Positions 44,132 through 54,434 are shown, counted from the first letter of the stretch. The stretch is 64,000 bases of DNA from Fusibacter_A sp965140735 (GCA_965140735.1 OZ223306.1:4774001-4838000); one strand, 5' to 3'. A program made the numbers and translations. The notes: a model not told the origin generated them from the letters alone.

Positions 44132-44668
44132 ATGCAGAAAAGCATAGAGGAAATGATTATTATGGTGGATGAAAATGATCGTGAATTAGGCCCCATTGAG
44201 AAAATGGAAGCGCACCATAAAGGTATACTTCATAGAGCTTTTTCTATATTAGTTTTCAATTCGAACAAGCAGTTGCTCTTGCAGAGAAGAAGTTTATCGA
44301 AATATCATACACCAGGACTTTGGACAAACACCTGTTGCAGTCATCCACGATTTGGGGAAGATTTAGAGCATGCAGTTCATAGACGATTACAAGAAGAAAT
44401 GGGTTTTCAATGTGAGTTAAAGGAACTCTTTGAATTTTTATATAAGACCACCTTTGAAATGAATTTACATGAACACGAATTCGATCACGTTTTTGTGGGA
44501 TTCTATGATGGTGAAGTGGTTGTAAATCCTGAAGAAGTATCAGAATATCAGTGGGTTGATATTAATACAATAAAGTTGGACATCGAAAGGTATCCTGAGA
44601 AGTATACTTATTGGTTTAAATATTTGTTTGCTTTATCAGAAGATAAGATTAGAGCTTTTATTGCATAA
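44132..44668 (+). CDS. idi: Isopentenyl-diphosphate delta-isomerase, type I
   Basis: A 178-residue Nudix-fold IPP isomerase. The active-site Cys lies in TNTCCSHPRFGE, the Nudix-like Glu in RRLQEEMGF, and the second acidic site in EHEFDHVFVGF. It interconverts IPP and DMAPP for isoprenoid synthesis. Firmicutes more often use the type II enzyme, so a type I gene is notable. I chose ATG 44132 after AAGGAGG; the frame opens earlier without such a site. Monocistronic. Confidence 0.92.
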   Translation: MQKSIEEMIIMVDENDRELGPIEKMEAHHKGILHRAFSILVFNSNKQLLLQRRSLSKYHTPGLWTNTCCSHPRFGEDLEHAVHRRLQEEMGFQCELKELFEFLYKTTFEMNLHEHEFDHVFVGFYDGEVVVNPEEVSEYQWVDINTIKLDIERYPEKYTYWFKYLFALSEDKIRAFIA

Positions 44669-44689
44669 AGATATTAAAAATCTAAACAA

Positions 44690-44900
44690 GATATCTCTAA
44701 TTTCACCGAATAGATGACCTTTCTGGATTAAGCCCTCTTCAAGAGGCATCTATTCAGCAGTATCATAAACAGTAGCTTTAACGTCAAATTTTGTGGACAT
44801 TTTCTCTGCAAATGCGATTGAAGCTTCTTTTTTTATATCTTAAACAAGCATTTTTTCGATAGTTCTAATGCGTAATAAGGCTTCTACACGATTTCTATAC
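44690..44900 (-). pseudogene. Relic of an ornithine cyclodeaminase/mu-crystallin family gene
   Basis: Read on the minus strand, one frame gives RVEALLRIRTIEKMLV, a stop at 44840-44842, DIKKEASIAFAEKMSTKFDV, KATVYDTAE, a stop at 44750-44752, and MPLEEGLIQKGHLFGEI. The pieces match, in order, the NAD-binding core (VRDIEEVRVYDI-type) and the later LIQKDHIYGEIGE-type segment of ornithine cyclodeaminase proteins, with the part between missing. Two in-frame stops, no start and the deletion show that it is decayed. It fills the gap between idi and the serpin gene. Confidence 0.65.
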
Positions 44901-45015
44901 AATCAATGACGACTTTCTTATGGAACTTTTTTATATTTTCATACGTCTAATCGTTAGAGGCGTACATTTACAAATAGTATTAATGAATTTTATTGAGAAG
45001 AGAAAGGTTGATAAA

Positions 45016-46347
45016 ATGTTAAACATGAAAAAACGTAAAGGTTACAACAGATTACATATTTATTTCATGATGTTGATCGTATCTTTAATCACATTATCTG
45101 GATGCTCGGCATCTGTAGGTGGCGGCATAAGTAATGCGGGCTTAGCCAAGGCAGATGAACCTTATAAGGTTTTAAGTGGAGAAGCTATCCAAATAGATGA
45201 TAGTGCACGAGAGAGTATTACAGCATCTAATAAAATGGGATTGGAATTAATACAGGCAATGGCTAAATTGAATCGCGAGAAAAATATGCTCTTTTCTCCA
45301 ATCAGTTTATCATTTGCACTTGCCATGATTGAAAATGGTGCCGAAGGCGAAACAAAAGAAGGCATACTAAAAGCGATAGGTGAAGTGGAAGAGGGCATTA
45401 ATGAACGGTATAATTTGCTCATGAATTATTTAAATGCTTTGAATAAGGATGAGTCCTCTGAAACACCAGGCATTAAGATGAAGGTGGCCAATTCACTATG
45501 GGTTAGAGAATCTTTAGATATTAAAAAAAAGTTTGTGAATACACTGAATTCTTTTTACAACGCACAAGTCTTTCGCAGTAATTTTGATGATAAAAAAACA
45601 TTGGATCAGATGAATCAGTGGGTGGAAGAGCAAACCAACCATATGTTAAAAGAAACGATTGACGAGATTAACCCCGAGACTATTGCATATTTAATGAATA
45701 CAGTCTATTTTAAGGGGACTTGGATCGATGCGTTTGAAGAATCAGCGACTCAGGCAGAAGCCTTTTTTAAATCAGAAACGGATGAGATTAACGTTGATAT
45801 GATGCATAAAACAGACAATGCACCTTATTATGAAGATGAACTATGTCAGGTGACCAGCTTACCTTACTATGGGGATTGCAGTTTGGTTTTAGTTTTACCA
45901 AAAGGAGATTTAGACAACTTCCTAGGTGATTTGACATATGATGACTTTCAAAAGATCATTGATGTCGATAAAAATGAATGGCATAATTTGGCGCTAAGCC
46001 TTCCTAAGTTTGACTATGAAGTGAATAATCCTTTAAATGAATTACTTTCGGAAAGAGGTATGGCTAAATCTTTTTCTGAGAAGGATGCAGAATTCGGTAA
46101 GATGATTGAAATTGAAAATAACAACGTGTACATCAGTTCCATTTTTCAAAATGCAAGAATCATATTAGATGAGCAAGGCACAGAGGCTGCTGCTGTAACG
46201 GTAGTTGAGTTTAAGTGTGGATCAGCAATGCCAAGTGAGCCTGTTGCTTTTAATTGTGATAAGCCATTCCTGTATGTTATAAAAGACGATACGACTGGTG
46301 CGGTACTCTTTGTAGGGGTTGTTAGAGAACCCTCAAAGATAAAATAA
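45016..46347 (+). CDS. Serpin-family lipoprotein (predicted inhibitory)
   Basis: A 443-residue serpin. A lipobox LSGC gives Cys30, so it is anchored outside the cell. Serpin hallmarks include NMLFSPISLSFALAMIENGA, YLMNTVYFKGTW, and the hinge DEQGTEAAAVTVVEF before the C-terminal PFLYVIKDDTTGAVLFVGVV. The small-residue hinge is typical of inhibitory serpins that trap proteases. Counting from the hinge puts the scissile site near Cys-Gly-Ser, uncertain. I chose ATG 45016 with AAAGG upstream. It is convergent with an HExxH peptidase gene. Its 3' end is duplicated at 62818. Confidence 0.9.
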   Translation: MLNMKKRKGYNRLHIYFMMLIVSLITLSGCSASVGGGISNAGLAKADEPYKVLSGEAIQIDDSARESITASNKMGLELIQAMAKLNREKNMLFSPISLSFALAMIENGAEGETKEGILKAIGEVEEGINERYNLLMNYLNALNKDESSETPGIKMKVANSLWVRESLDIKKKFVNTLNSFYNAQVFRSNFDDKKTLDQMNQWVEEQTNHMLKETIDEINPETIAYLMNTVYFKGTWIDAFEESATQAEAFFKSETDEINVDMMHKTDNAPYYEDELCQVTSLPYYGDCSLVLVLPKGDLDNFLGDLTYDDFQKIIDVDKNEWHNLALSLPKFDYEVNNPLNELLSERGMAKSFSEKDAEFGKMIEIENNNVYISSIFQNARIILDEQGTEAAAVTVVEFKCGSAMPSEPVAFNCDKPFLYVIKDDTTGAVLFVGVVREPSKIK

Positions 46348-46389
46348 GTAAAAAAGATCGGTTGTGACAGTTAAAATAATATCTGAGGT

Positions 46390-46440
46390 AAAGAAAAAAT
46401 AGGGGTAGATACTTTATAAATGTATCTAGCCCTATTTTAT
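46390..46440. terminator. Terminator between serpin and peptidase genes
   Basis: AAAATAGGG-G-TAGATAC pairs with GTATCTA-G-CCCTATTTT around a 9-base loop. It serves both convergent genes. The duplicated scar at 62818 lacks it. Confidence 0.8.
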
Positions 46441-46453
46441 ATTAAGTTATATC

Positions 46454-47197
46454 TTATGATGGGTATTCTGATAACCAGTCAATCCAGTTCTCATATACAT
46501 CTTTCTTGCTAATACCAAAACAGGCGTCATAATCATCTGTTTTAATCAGTTTAATAATCTGCTCATCTTCATAGGTCGCTAAAAGATACTCAATGTAATA
46601 ATAAGAAAATAAATAGCCATTTGCATCAACAAAAGCATTTATTTGTTGAGATTGCATCTCTTTAAAAGTGGGAACAGGTGCATTAATTGCTTGCTTCTGA
46701 CCCGAAAAATACACTGCCATACCTTCGTCTAGCCAAATGTCGGCAAACGCTTTGATTTTCCAAACTAAAGTATGAACGTATTCATGGCTGGCGATTTCGA
46801 GCATGTCTTCATAAGTATGATCTGCATTAGCATATTCTGGTGAAGTCATCAAGACATCTGCCTTTGAAGATGCGCCGGCACCCCATTCTGGTAAAATCCA
46901 TGAAATGAACAGACCGTAACATTTTCTCTGAAAGGTATCAATATCTTTATAGACGATAACTTTACTTTTCGCTTTACTTTGAGAGTGAAAAAATTGATTG
47001 CTGACAATATAATTATGCTCAAGTGTATTTGTCATGTCGATCAAGGTAGTTTCTTTTAGACCATGATGATAAATAGCAAAATGGTCTGTTTCATAGAGCG
47101 CCATGCCTTTGACGCTATGATCGTGTCTTAAGCCAATAAAAGCGATGAGGGCTAAAATTGTTAAAACCAATAAAATTTTTTTGAATTTTGTATTCAT
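46454..47197 (-). CDS. Membrane-anchored gluzincin-type metallopeptidase
   Basis: A 247-residue protein. It has an N-terminal membrane anchor (ILLVLTILALIAFIGL), then a peptidase domain with HEYVHTLVW and the downstream DEGMAVYFSG, giving the HExxH...E zinc site of the peptidase MA clan. It should act outside the cell. TAGGAG precedes the ATG. It is convergent with the serpin gene; serpins inhibit mainly Ser/Cys proteases, so a direct inhibitor pair is not implied. Confidence 0.82.
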   Translation of the reverse strand: MNTKFKKILLVLTILALIAFIGLRHDHSVKGMALYETDHFAIYHHGLKETTLIDMTNTLEHNYIVSNQFFHSQSKAKSKVIVYKDIDTFQRKCYGLFISWILPEWGAGASSKADVLMTSPEYANADHTYEDMLEIASHEYVHTLVWKIKAFADIWLDEGMAVYFSGQKQAINAPVPTFKEMQSQQINAFVDANGYLFSYYYIEYLLATYEDEQIIKLIKTDDYDACFGISKKDVYENWIDWLSEYPS

Positions 47198-47289
47198 GTA
47201 AATCTCCTATATCCTTATTTTTTTACATCAGTTGATATAGGTTATGATAACACTTAATTTTCAAGAGAATTTCAGCAAAATATCAAGAT

Positions 47290-48771
47290 TTAATCAAGAT
47301 TGCTCATAGTGATTTCAATTGTAAAATACTTTTGCTCTTGAAATGCTTTAATTTGCCAATTATGAAGGTCAATAATTTCTTTAACAATAAACAAGCCAAG
47401 TCCTGTACCCTCATCTGTTCTGGCGTGATTTCCCTTATAGAATTCATGAAATAATGTATCTAGGGGACCTTCTTCAAAGACTTCTATAGGTAGATTTTGA
47501 ACTATAATTCGAGAATCTATAGTGGTTCTTACAACAATCGTTGAATTTTTGAAGCTGTACTTAATGGCATTTGATAAAAGATTTTCAAAGACTCGACTGA
47601 TCAGAGTTACATCGCAGAGTTGATCCTTATTAATCATATTAAAATCGAATTCTATGGTGAGTTGTGCCTCTGATAGAGTAGGTAAATATCCTTCTGTCAC
47701 TTGGCGCAAAAGTTCTTCAATCGAAATCGTGGTTAAAGTGAGTTCGTATTGAGAGTGTTTTAAACGCATCATATCGAAAAAATCGTGAATTAAGACCTTT
47801 AAGTATTGAGTTTTGTGTTCTATTTGGGATAAGTAGTATTTTAGTTCTTCGTCAGAGTCATATTTGTTATCTTTGATTAATTGCATATAGCCCATCATAC
47901 TATTAAGTGGGGTTCTTAAATCATGAGAGATATTGAGCAAAAAAGAGTGTTCCCGTTCTTCACTTTTTTCAAGTAGAAGGGTAAATTCATTGATGGACTC
48001 TGCTACCTGTGTAAGTTCATTATTATATTTTACTGAAATTTTATGCTGATAGTGGCTGTCATAGATTTTTGAAAAACTTTGTTCGATTTCACCAATGTAT
48101 TTCAGTCGGCCTCTGAGTAAGAGCATCACGCATACCAGAAAGCATATGATGAAAAAGGCAAACATAAATAATGGACTGTTGTCTTCACGTTTTGCATAAA
48201 CAATGATGTAGCCATTATCACCATAAGAGAATGTATGTTGAAGACTGTAATTTTTTGAATTATGATTATAGACCACAAGTTTAGAAGCAGGGGCGAAAGT
48301 AAGTGGTTTAATACTAGTGGATTCATTTTCGATTGTGATCATACCATTATTCAGAAATGAAGTGGCGTCACCTGTGAATTGCGCCGTGTCTTTGATGATC
48401 AGCACAGGTCTGTTACTATGATATAGGTTGCCGTCAACATCTACAACAGCAATGGCGATGTCAAATAGAGTTCTGTGATCTGAAATATATGGAGACTCAA
48501 AAGCAACTTTTAAGTCGTCGTTTAAGCTCTCTTTTTCTGAATACAAATTTGTATGTTCTGAAAAAAAGCGCATAACATCTGGCAATAACTTTTGTTCGTA
48601 CAATCCAAAGACTTCATCATCTGTGAGTTCATAATTTCCAAACCCGGATTGGCCAAATCTTTTCTCCACAACGCTAGTGAGGATACTTGGAATAACCAGG
48701 GCGATTAAAAAAGCCATTAAAAATTCTATATAGAGTTTTCGCCTATTTTTCTTTTTCGATTTTATAGCCAA
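47290..48771 (-). CDS. Two-component sensor histidine kinase
   Basis: A 493-residue kinase. It has two membrane helices (about residues 13-32 and 200-218) flanking an outer domain of about 170 residues, then a linker, HisKA with His283 in NISHDLRTPLNSMMGYMQLI, and an HATPase with SNAIKYSF and GTGLGLFIVKEI. The start, TTG 48771, lies within the end of the response regulator gene (29-bp overlap), a coupled arrangement. The signal is unknown. Confidence 0.88.
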   Translation of the reverse strand: MAIKSKKKNRRKLYIEFLMAFLIALVIPSILTSVVEKRFGQSGFGNYELTDDEVFGLYEQKLLPDVMRFFSEHTNLYSEKESLNDDLKVAFESPYISDHRTLFDIAIAVVDVDGNLYHSNRPVLIIKDTAQFTGDATSFLNNGMITIENESTSIKPLTFAPASKLVVYNHNSKNYSLQHTFSYGDNGYIIVYAKREDNSPLFMFAFFIICFLVCVMLLLRGRLKYIGEIEQSFSKIYDSHYQHKISVKYNNELTQVAESINEFTLLLEKSEEREHSFLLNISHDLRTPLNSMMGYMQLIKDNKYDSDEELKYYLSQIEHKTQYLKVLIHDFFDMMRLKHSQYELTLTTISIEELLRQVTEGYLPTLSEAQLTIEFDFNMINKDQLCDVTLISRVFENLLSNAIKYSFKNSTIVVRTTIDSRIIVQNLPIEVFEEGPLDTLFHEFYKGNHARTDEGTGLGLFIVKEIIDLHNWQIKAFQEQKYFTIEITMSNLD

Positions 48772-49432
48772 CCCCCCAAATCGTTTTTATATATTTTGAC
48801 ATTTTAATAGAGTCATTTAATTTTTCGCGAATATTACCAATATGGGTTAAAACACTTCTATCATTATCCATAAATTGTTCTTGCCATATGCGTTCGTATA
48901 TTTCAGATACTGAAAAAACCCTACCACTATTGGATGCAAGAAGGTATAAAATTTCAAATTCTTTGGCGGTAAATGCAATGACATCGCCTTTGACATGAAC
49001 AGTGTGCTCAAGAGGATCAATCATCAAATCGCCAATACGGATTACTGACTCATTTAAGGTTTCATGAACAGCGCTTCTCTTAAGAATGGCTTCTATTCTA
49101 AGTTTTAGTTCCATTAGATCAAAAGGCTTCACTATATAATCATCACAACCTAAAAGAAAGCCTTGTATTCTATCGGATGTGGTATCTTTCGCTGAAATGA
49201 ATATAATAGGTGTCAAATGATTTTCTCTTATGATTTTTATAGTTTTCAGGCCATCTAATTTAGGCATCATAATATCAAGTAATATGAGATCATATTCGGC
49301 TTCACTAATCTTTTGAAGTGCCTCTTTGCCATTTTGAACAGAATCGACACTAAAGCCTTCTTTGGATAAGTAAAGGGTTAATATTTCCACTGTGGCGGTA
49401 TCGTCATCCACTATAAGTATTTTTTGAGTCAC
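48743..49432 (-). CDS. OmpR/PhoB-family response regulator
   Basis: A 229-residue response regulator. The receiver has IVDDD near residues 7-11 and Asp53 in LLDIMMPKLD, with Lys in VKPFDL, and the C-terminal winged helix ends VLTHIGNIREKLND...TIWGVGYKIEKEK. The start is GTG 49432, preceded by AAAAGGAG. It is transcribed with the overlapping kinase gene and faces away from the ROK gene. Targets are unknown; the peptidase gene downstream of the kinase on the same strand is a candidate. Confidence 0.9.
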   Translation of the reverse strand: MTQKILIVDDDTATVEILTLYLSKEGFSVDSVQNGKEALQKISEAEYDLILLDIMMPKLDGLKTIKIIRENHLTPIIFISAKDTTSDRIQGFLLGCDDYIVKPFDLMELKLRIEAILKRSAVHETLNESVIRIGDLMIDPLEHTVHVKGDVIAFTAKEFEILYLLASNSGRVFSVSEIYERIWQEQFMDNDRSVLTHIGNIREKLNDSIKMSKYIKTIWGVGYKIEKEK

Positions 49433-49670
49433 AATAGTCTCCTTTTATTTATAAAATTAGGTTCTATGGGATTATTATAACGTAAAATAGCATAAGTTTA
49501 TTCGGTTGTAAGACAAATTTAAGGGGTAATTTTTACTCAAGTATAAAATAAAAGAGACCTCTAAAATAAAGAAGATAAAAAAAGAAGTGTGTTTATTATA
49601 AATTTGGGCATGAAAATTTACTTGTTAAGTTATAGAATAATACAAAATAACTGAGTAAAGTGAGGCTGTA

Positions 49671-50618
49671 ATGAAAAAATATGCATTTGGAATTGATATT
49701 GGCGGAACCACAATAAAGTGTGGTCTATTTGAAACTATAGGACAATTGATTGAAAAATGGGAAATCCCAACACGTAAAGAAAATAACGGTCAATATATTT
49801 TAGATGATATTACTGAGACAATTAAATTTAAGCTAGAGCGTAAGCAGATTGATATAAATGACGTTGCTGGTATTGGCGTCGGTGTTCCAGGACCTGTACT
49901 AAAAGATGGTACAGTTGTCAAATGCGTCAATTTGGGATGGTCTGTATTTAACGTTGTAGACGCTTTAGAAAGTAAAATACAGTTGCAGGTAAAAGTAGGG
50001 AATGATGCGAATGTTGCTGCACTTGGAGAAATGTGGAAGGGTGGTGGCAAGGGCTATCAGAACTTAGTCGTAGTTACACTTGGAACAGGTGTTGGTGGTG
50101 GCATCATCATGGATGGAAAAGTGGTTGGTGGTGCCGATGGCGCAGGTGGTGAAATAGGCCATATTAATATGAATGATAAAGAGACTGAGTTTTGTGGTTG
50201 TGGCAGACAGGGGTGTTTGGAACAGTATGCTTCAGCCACTGGTGTGGTCAGAATAGCTCGTGCTGAATTAACAAAGTATAGACTAGAGACTGTATTGAGA
50301 GATGATAAGCATTTAACGGCAGAGGTTGTTTTCAATGCTGCCAAAATGGGTGACGAACTTGCACTTCAGATTGTAGATCAAGTGGGAGAATATCTTGGAA
50401 AGGGTTTAGCACAAATTGCTTGCATTGTAAATCCAGAAGTATTCGTGATCAGCGGTGGGATGGCAAAAGCGGGTACTATTTTGTTAGAAATCATTCAAAA
50501 AAAATATGAAGTCCATGCATTTCATGCAATTAAGCATACGCCATTTTGTTTTGCAGAGCTTGAAAATGATGCTGGTATATATGGAAGTGTTCAAATGTTG
50601 CTAGATGATTTTAAGTAG
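49671..50618 (+). CDS. ROK family sugar kinase
   Basis: A 315-residue ROK protein. The ATP-binding start is AFGIDIGGTTIKCGLFE, the sugar-binding segment is VGGADGAGGEIGHI, and the zinc motif is FCGCGRQGCLEQYAS. No N-terminal HTH is present, so it is a kinase rather than a repressor; glucokinase-like activity is likely. GTGAGGCTG precedes the ATG. It sits 82 bp before the AraC/GH39 regulator and the glycoside locus, so it may phosphorylate the released sugar. Confidence 0.9.
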   Translation: MKKYAFGIDIGGTTIKCGLFETIGQLIEKWEIPTRKENNGQYILDDITETIKFKLERKQIDINDVAGIGVGVPGPVLKDGTVVKCVNLGWSVFNVVDALESKIQLQVKVGNDANVAALGEMWKGGGKGYQNLVVVTLGTGVGGGIIMDGKVVGGADGAGGEIGHINMNDKETEFCGCGRQGCLEQYASATGVVRIARAELTKYRLETVLRDDKHLTAEVVFNAAKMGDELALQIVDQVGEYLGKGLAQIACIVNPEVFVISGGMAKAGTILLEIIQKKYEVHAFHAIKHTPFCFAELENDAGIYGSVQMLLDDFK

Positions 50619-50700
50619 TGAGAGTACCCATAATCTGTAAAGTTGCTTTTTTTAAATGAACACGATATCATAAATAAAAGATTTTAATTGGGAGGTGTTT

Positions 50701-53115
50701 GTGGTAAATAATAGCAACGAGTTTATAGTGGACTACAATTTCCAAATTGAAAAAAGAGAAGAAACACATTCTCAACAAAATATAGAATTAATTTATGTTC
50801 TTGAAGGCGAAATTGCATTACAAATTGAGAATGATACATTTGATATGAAAGCAGATGATATCGTCATTGTGAACGCTAATAAAGTACATTCTTATCAGGC
50901 TAAGGACGAAGTTTTGCTGGGATGCTTTCATATAGATTTTCAAAAGCTGAGCATTTTGCTGAATTCATCTCAGATCCTTTTTTGGTGTAATTCTACAATT
51001 GACAAAAATAGAGCTTATGATAACCTTCGAGAAACTATGAAACTCATTTTTAATCAATATTTTGAAGAGAGTGATCAAGGTAAAATTTATTTATCAAGCT
51101 TATATTATGAGTTGCTTCATGTAGTGGTGAGTAATTTTATGGTAAAAAGTGATGATCAGAGATTTAAAGATGAAAAAGATATAGAACAAGAACGTATTTT
51201 AGAGATTAACAATTATATTCATGCCAATTATAAACAACAGATCAGCTTAAATGATCTTTCAAAAAAATTGTATTTGTCAGTGCCATATCTTTCTAAATAT
51301 ATTAAAAGAAAATTCGGACGTAACTTTACAGAGTATATTAACAATATACGACTTTTTCATGCGATGGATGATTTGCTCTACACAGATAAGACCATTATTT
51401 ATATCGCTATGGAAAATGGGTTTGCGAGTACTGCTGCATTTAATTCGACTTTTAAGAAAGTGCATAAGTTGACCCCATCGGAGTATCGTCTAAAATTGAA
51501 ACCCCAAAAGATGCAAGAAAGGCAGATAGCAGTTCAAGAAAAAGAAGCACAAATTGCAAAAAAAATGAGTTCTTATATTGAGCTCAATTACACAAGTGCA
51601 CCGGATCAAACACAATATATGGAGTCGAATCTGATCGTAAAAGCAAGTGAAAAGAAGCCGCTCAATAAGCCTTGGAATAAGATGATTAATATTGGTGAAG
51701 CAAGTGATCTACTTCGATCTGATATTCAAGACCATGTATTGATCTTAAAGGAGAAGTTAGGGTTTTGCTATATTCGCTTTTGGAATATCTATAGTGATGA
51801 GCTCTATTTAAATGAAAATAGTCATCAGGATAACTATAATTATGATAAACTGGACAAGATATTAGATTTTTTAGTAGATCATGAATTAATACCTTATATT
51901 GAACTCGGGTATAAGCCTCAAAAATTATATAGAAATATTAAAACCCCAATGATTATAAAAGAGTATCCTTCAAAATTTGACGATTATCAAAGCATGCAAA
52001 AATTTCTCACGAGTTTTGCGGCACACATTGCAAATCGCTATGGTATAGAAGAAATTGAAAAATGGTATTTTGAACAATGGAACGACGAACGCTGGACTAT
52101 TGACAATGAAGATGCCGTCTTCTTTGAAGTTTTTGAGTATACCTATAAAGCTTTAAAAAAGATATCTGACAATATAAAAGTAGGTGGGCCAGGAATCGGG
52201 ATTCAATATGGCAGAAAGAATCTAGCCGATTTATTGACATTTTGGGGCAAAAAATCTTGCAAGCCAGATTTTGTATCTTTATATTGTTATCCTTATATTG
52301 TAGGCACAGAAGACAATCATATGTATGTTAAAATTTCAACAGATCGAGATTTTGTAAAAAATCAATTGAAAATGGCAAGAGAATTGATCGATCGGTCAGC
52401 CTTTCATGATGTTGAAGTACATGTATCCGAATGGAATTCAACGATATCTAATCGGAGTTCTATGAATGATAGCTGTTTTAAGTCCGCTTATACCATGAAA
52501 AGCATTATAGATAATATAAACAATGTAGATATTTTAGGCTACTGGATTGGCTCTGATATCTTTGCTGAATTTTATGACAGCCAAGTTTTATTGAATGGTG
52601 CTTGTGGCTTACTGAGTAAAGATGGTATTAAGAAACCCGCATTTTACGCCTTCGATTTTATGAACCATATGGGTAAATATCTATTAGGTGTGAATGAAAA
52701 CAGCATCATCACAGATAAGGGGCATAATAATTTTGCAATTGCTTGCCATAATTATCGTCATCTAAATTATAAGTACTATTTAAAAAATGAAGACGAAATT
52801 AGTATTAACAAACAGTATCAGTTGTTTGAAGATCACAAAGAATTGAAAATAGATTATCAAATTGCAGGCATTTTAAATGGTAGCTATCAGGTTACGATTT
52901 ACTATCTAAATCAACTGAATGGTAGTGTTCAAGATGAGTGGGGGAAGATGGGGTACAGTAAACATTTGGCAAAAAATGAAATTGAGTATTTAAATCGTAT
53001 TTGTACACCGCATATTTTTATGAAAACATGCAAGGTAACAGATGGTAAACTTAATTTGGAAACCAAATTAATGGCGCAAGAAGTTCAATATATTAAGATA
53101 CATTATCTATATGAT
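50701..53115 (+). CDS. AraC-family regulator fused to a GH39-like domain
   Basis: An 805-residue protein. Residues 1-130 form a cupin-like sensor (ELIYVLEGEIALQIENDTFDM), residues 165-265 the double AraC HTH (ISLNDLSKKLYLSVPYLSKY; ENGFASTAAFNSTFKKVHKLTPSEYR), and about 290-690 a TIM-barrel like family 39 beta-xylosidases. The acid/base motif WNEP is WNDE here (Asp462), while the nucleophile region SEWN keeps Glu577, so the domain may sense rather than cleave sugars. I chose GTG 50701, five bases after GGAGG. It precedes the glycoside operon, which it probably controls. Confidence 0.85.
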
Positions 53116-53146
53116 TAATTAAAGGCATTTTGAAGCCAATAGAATA

Positions 53147-53186
53147 AGAGCAAAAATGAGAGTGCATATTTTGCTCTCTTTTTTAT
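53147..53186 (+). terminator. Terminator after the AraC/GH39 gene
   Basis: AGAGCAAAA / TTTTGCTCT perfect 9-bp stem with a long T-run. Confidence 0.85.
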
Positions 53187-53321
53187 TTTTTGGATTAAAG
53201 ATGAGAAAAAGATAAATTTGAAGGGGCTTTGGCATAAAAAAGCGAGAGATTGTATTAAAAATAGTACTTATAATATAGATATAGATTCATTACAAGTTGA
53301 AATTGAGATGGGAGGTTTAAT

Positions 53322-54425
53322 ATGAAAAAATTGAGAGTAGGTATCATTGGCTGTGGTGGTATTGCAAATCAAAAACATTTACCAGCATTATCAAAACAAA
53401 GAGATAGAATAGAAATCGTGGCATTTTGCGATATAGAGATTGCAAGAGCAGAAGTAGCTGCAAAAGCATATGGTGTGGAAGAAGCCAAGGTGTATGTTGA
53501 TTATAGGGCACTATTAAAAGATGAATCAATTGACTTAGTACATGTATTAACACCAAATGTGGATCATAGTCCGATTACAGTAGCTGCATTTGAAGCTGGA
53601 AAGCATGTGATGTGTGAAAAGCCAATGGCACATAATACAGAAGCCGCTCAAGCAATGATGGATGCTTGGAATAAGTCTGGAAAAAAATTCACAATTGGAT
53701 ATCAAAACAGATTTCGTCCTGAGATTTTGACACTTCATGAAGCCTGTGAAGCTGGGGATCTTGGTGAAATTTATTTTGCAAAAGCGCATGCAATAAGAAG
53801 AAGAGCTGTCCCTACCTGGGGGGTATTTCCAGATAAGTCGAAACAAGGTGGTGGTCCACTGATTGACATTGGCACACATGCACTTGATATTACATTGTGG
53901 ATGATGGATAATTATGAACCCGTATCTGTCACAGGATCTGTTTTTAAAAAACTAGGTCATTTAGAAGAAGCGACTAAGGGCAATATGTTCGGTGCTTGGG
54001 ATCCAGAGACGTATGAAGTAGAGGATTCAGCATTTGGATACGTAAAAATGTCAAATGGAGCGACTATTTTTCTTGAGTCTTCATGGGCGATTAACATGAA
54101 AGAATCAAGAGAAGCTTGTACGACACTATGTGGGACTAAGGCGGGTGCAGAAGTTATTGGTGGCATGAGTCAAGAAGGACATGAACTCATTTTTAATAGA
54201 ACAACACATGGTAAATTAACCGAAGAAAGACTTTCACCAGGGGGGACAATCGCCTTTTTCGAAGGGAAATCGGATAAAGAAGAAGATGTGGAATGTACTC
54301 AATGGATAGACGCCATTATAAACGATACAGAACCGGTTGTAAAACCTGAACAAGCTTTTGTAGTGACTAAAATTTTAGATGCTATCTATAAATCGGCTGA
54401 AAGTGGAACAGAGATTAAATTTTAG
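53322..54425 (+). CDS. Gfo/Idh/MocA family oxidoreductase 1
   Basis: A 367-residue NAD(P)-dependent sugar oxidoreductase. The Rossmann motif is VGIIGCGGIANQKHLPAL, the active-site Lys lies in MCEKPMAHN, and GPLIDIGTHALDITLWMM has the conserved Asp/His. It oxidises sugars or glycosides at a ring hydroxyl. In C-glycoside degradation an enzyme of this family makes the 3-keto glycoside. GGAGG precedes the ATG. It is the first gene of the glycoside operon, 9 bp before the next gene. Confidence 0.9.
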   Translation: MKKLRVGIIGCGGIANQKHLPALSKQRDRIEIVAFCDIEIARAEVAAKAYGVEEAKVYVDYRALLKDESIDLVHVLTPNVDHSPITVAAFEAGKHVMCEKPMAHNTEAAQAMMDAWNKSGKKFTIGYQNRFRPEILTLHEACEAGDLGEIYFAKAHAIRRRAVPTWGVFPDKSKQGGGPLIDIGTHALDITLWMMDNYEPVSVTGSVFKKLGHLEEATKGNMFGAWDPETYEVEDSAFGYVKMSNGATIFLESSWAINMKESREACTTLCGTKAGAEVIGGMSQEGHELIFNRTTHGKLTEERLSPGGTIAFFEGKSDKEEDVECTQWIDAIINDTEPVVKPEQAFVVTKILDAIYKSAESGTEIKF

Positions 54426-54434
54426 GAGGTTTAT

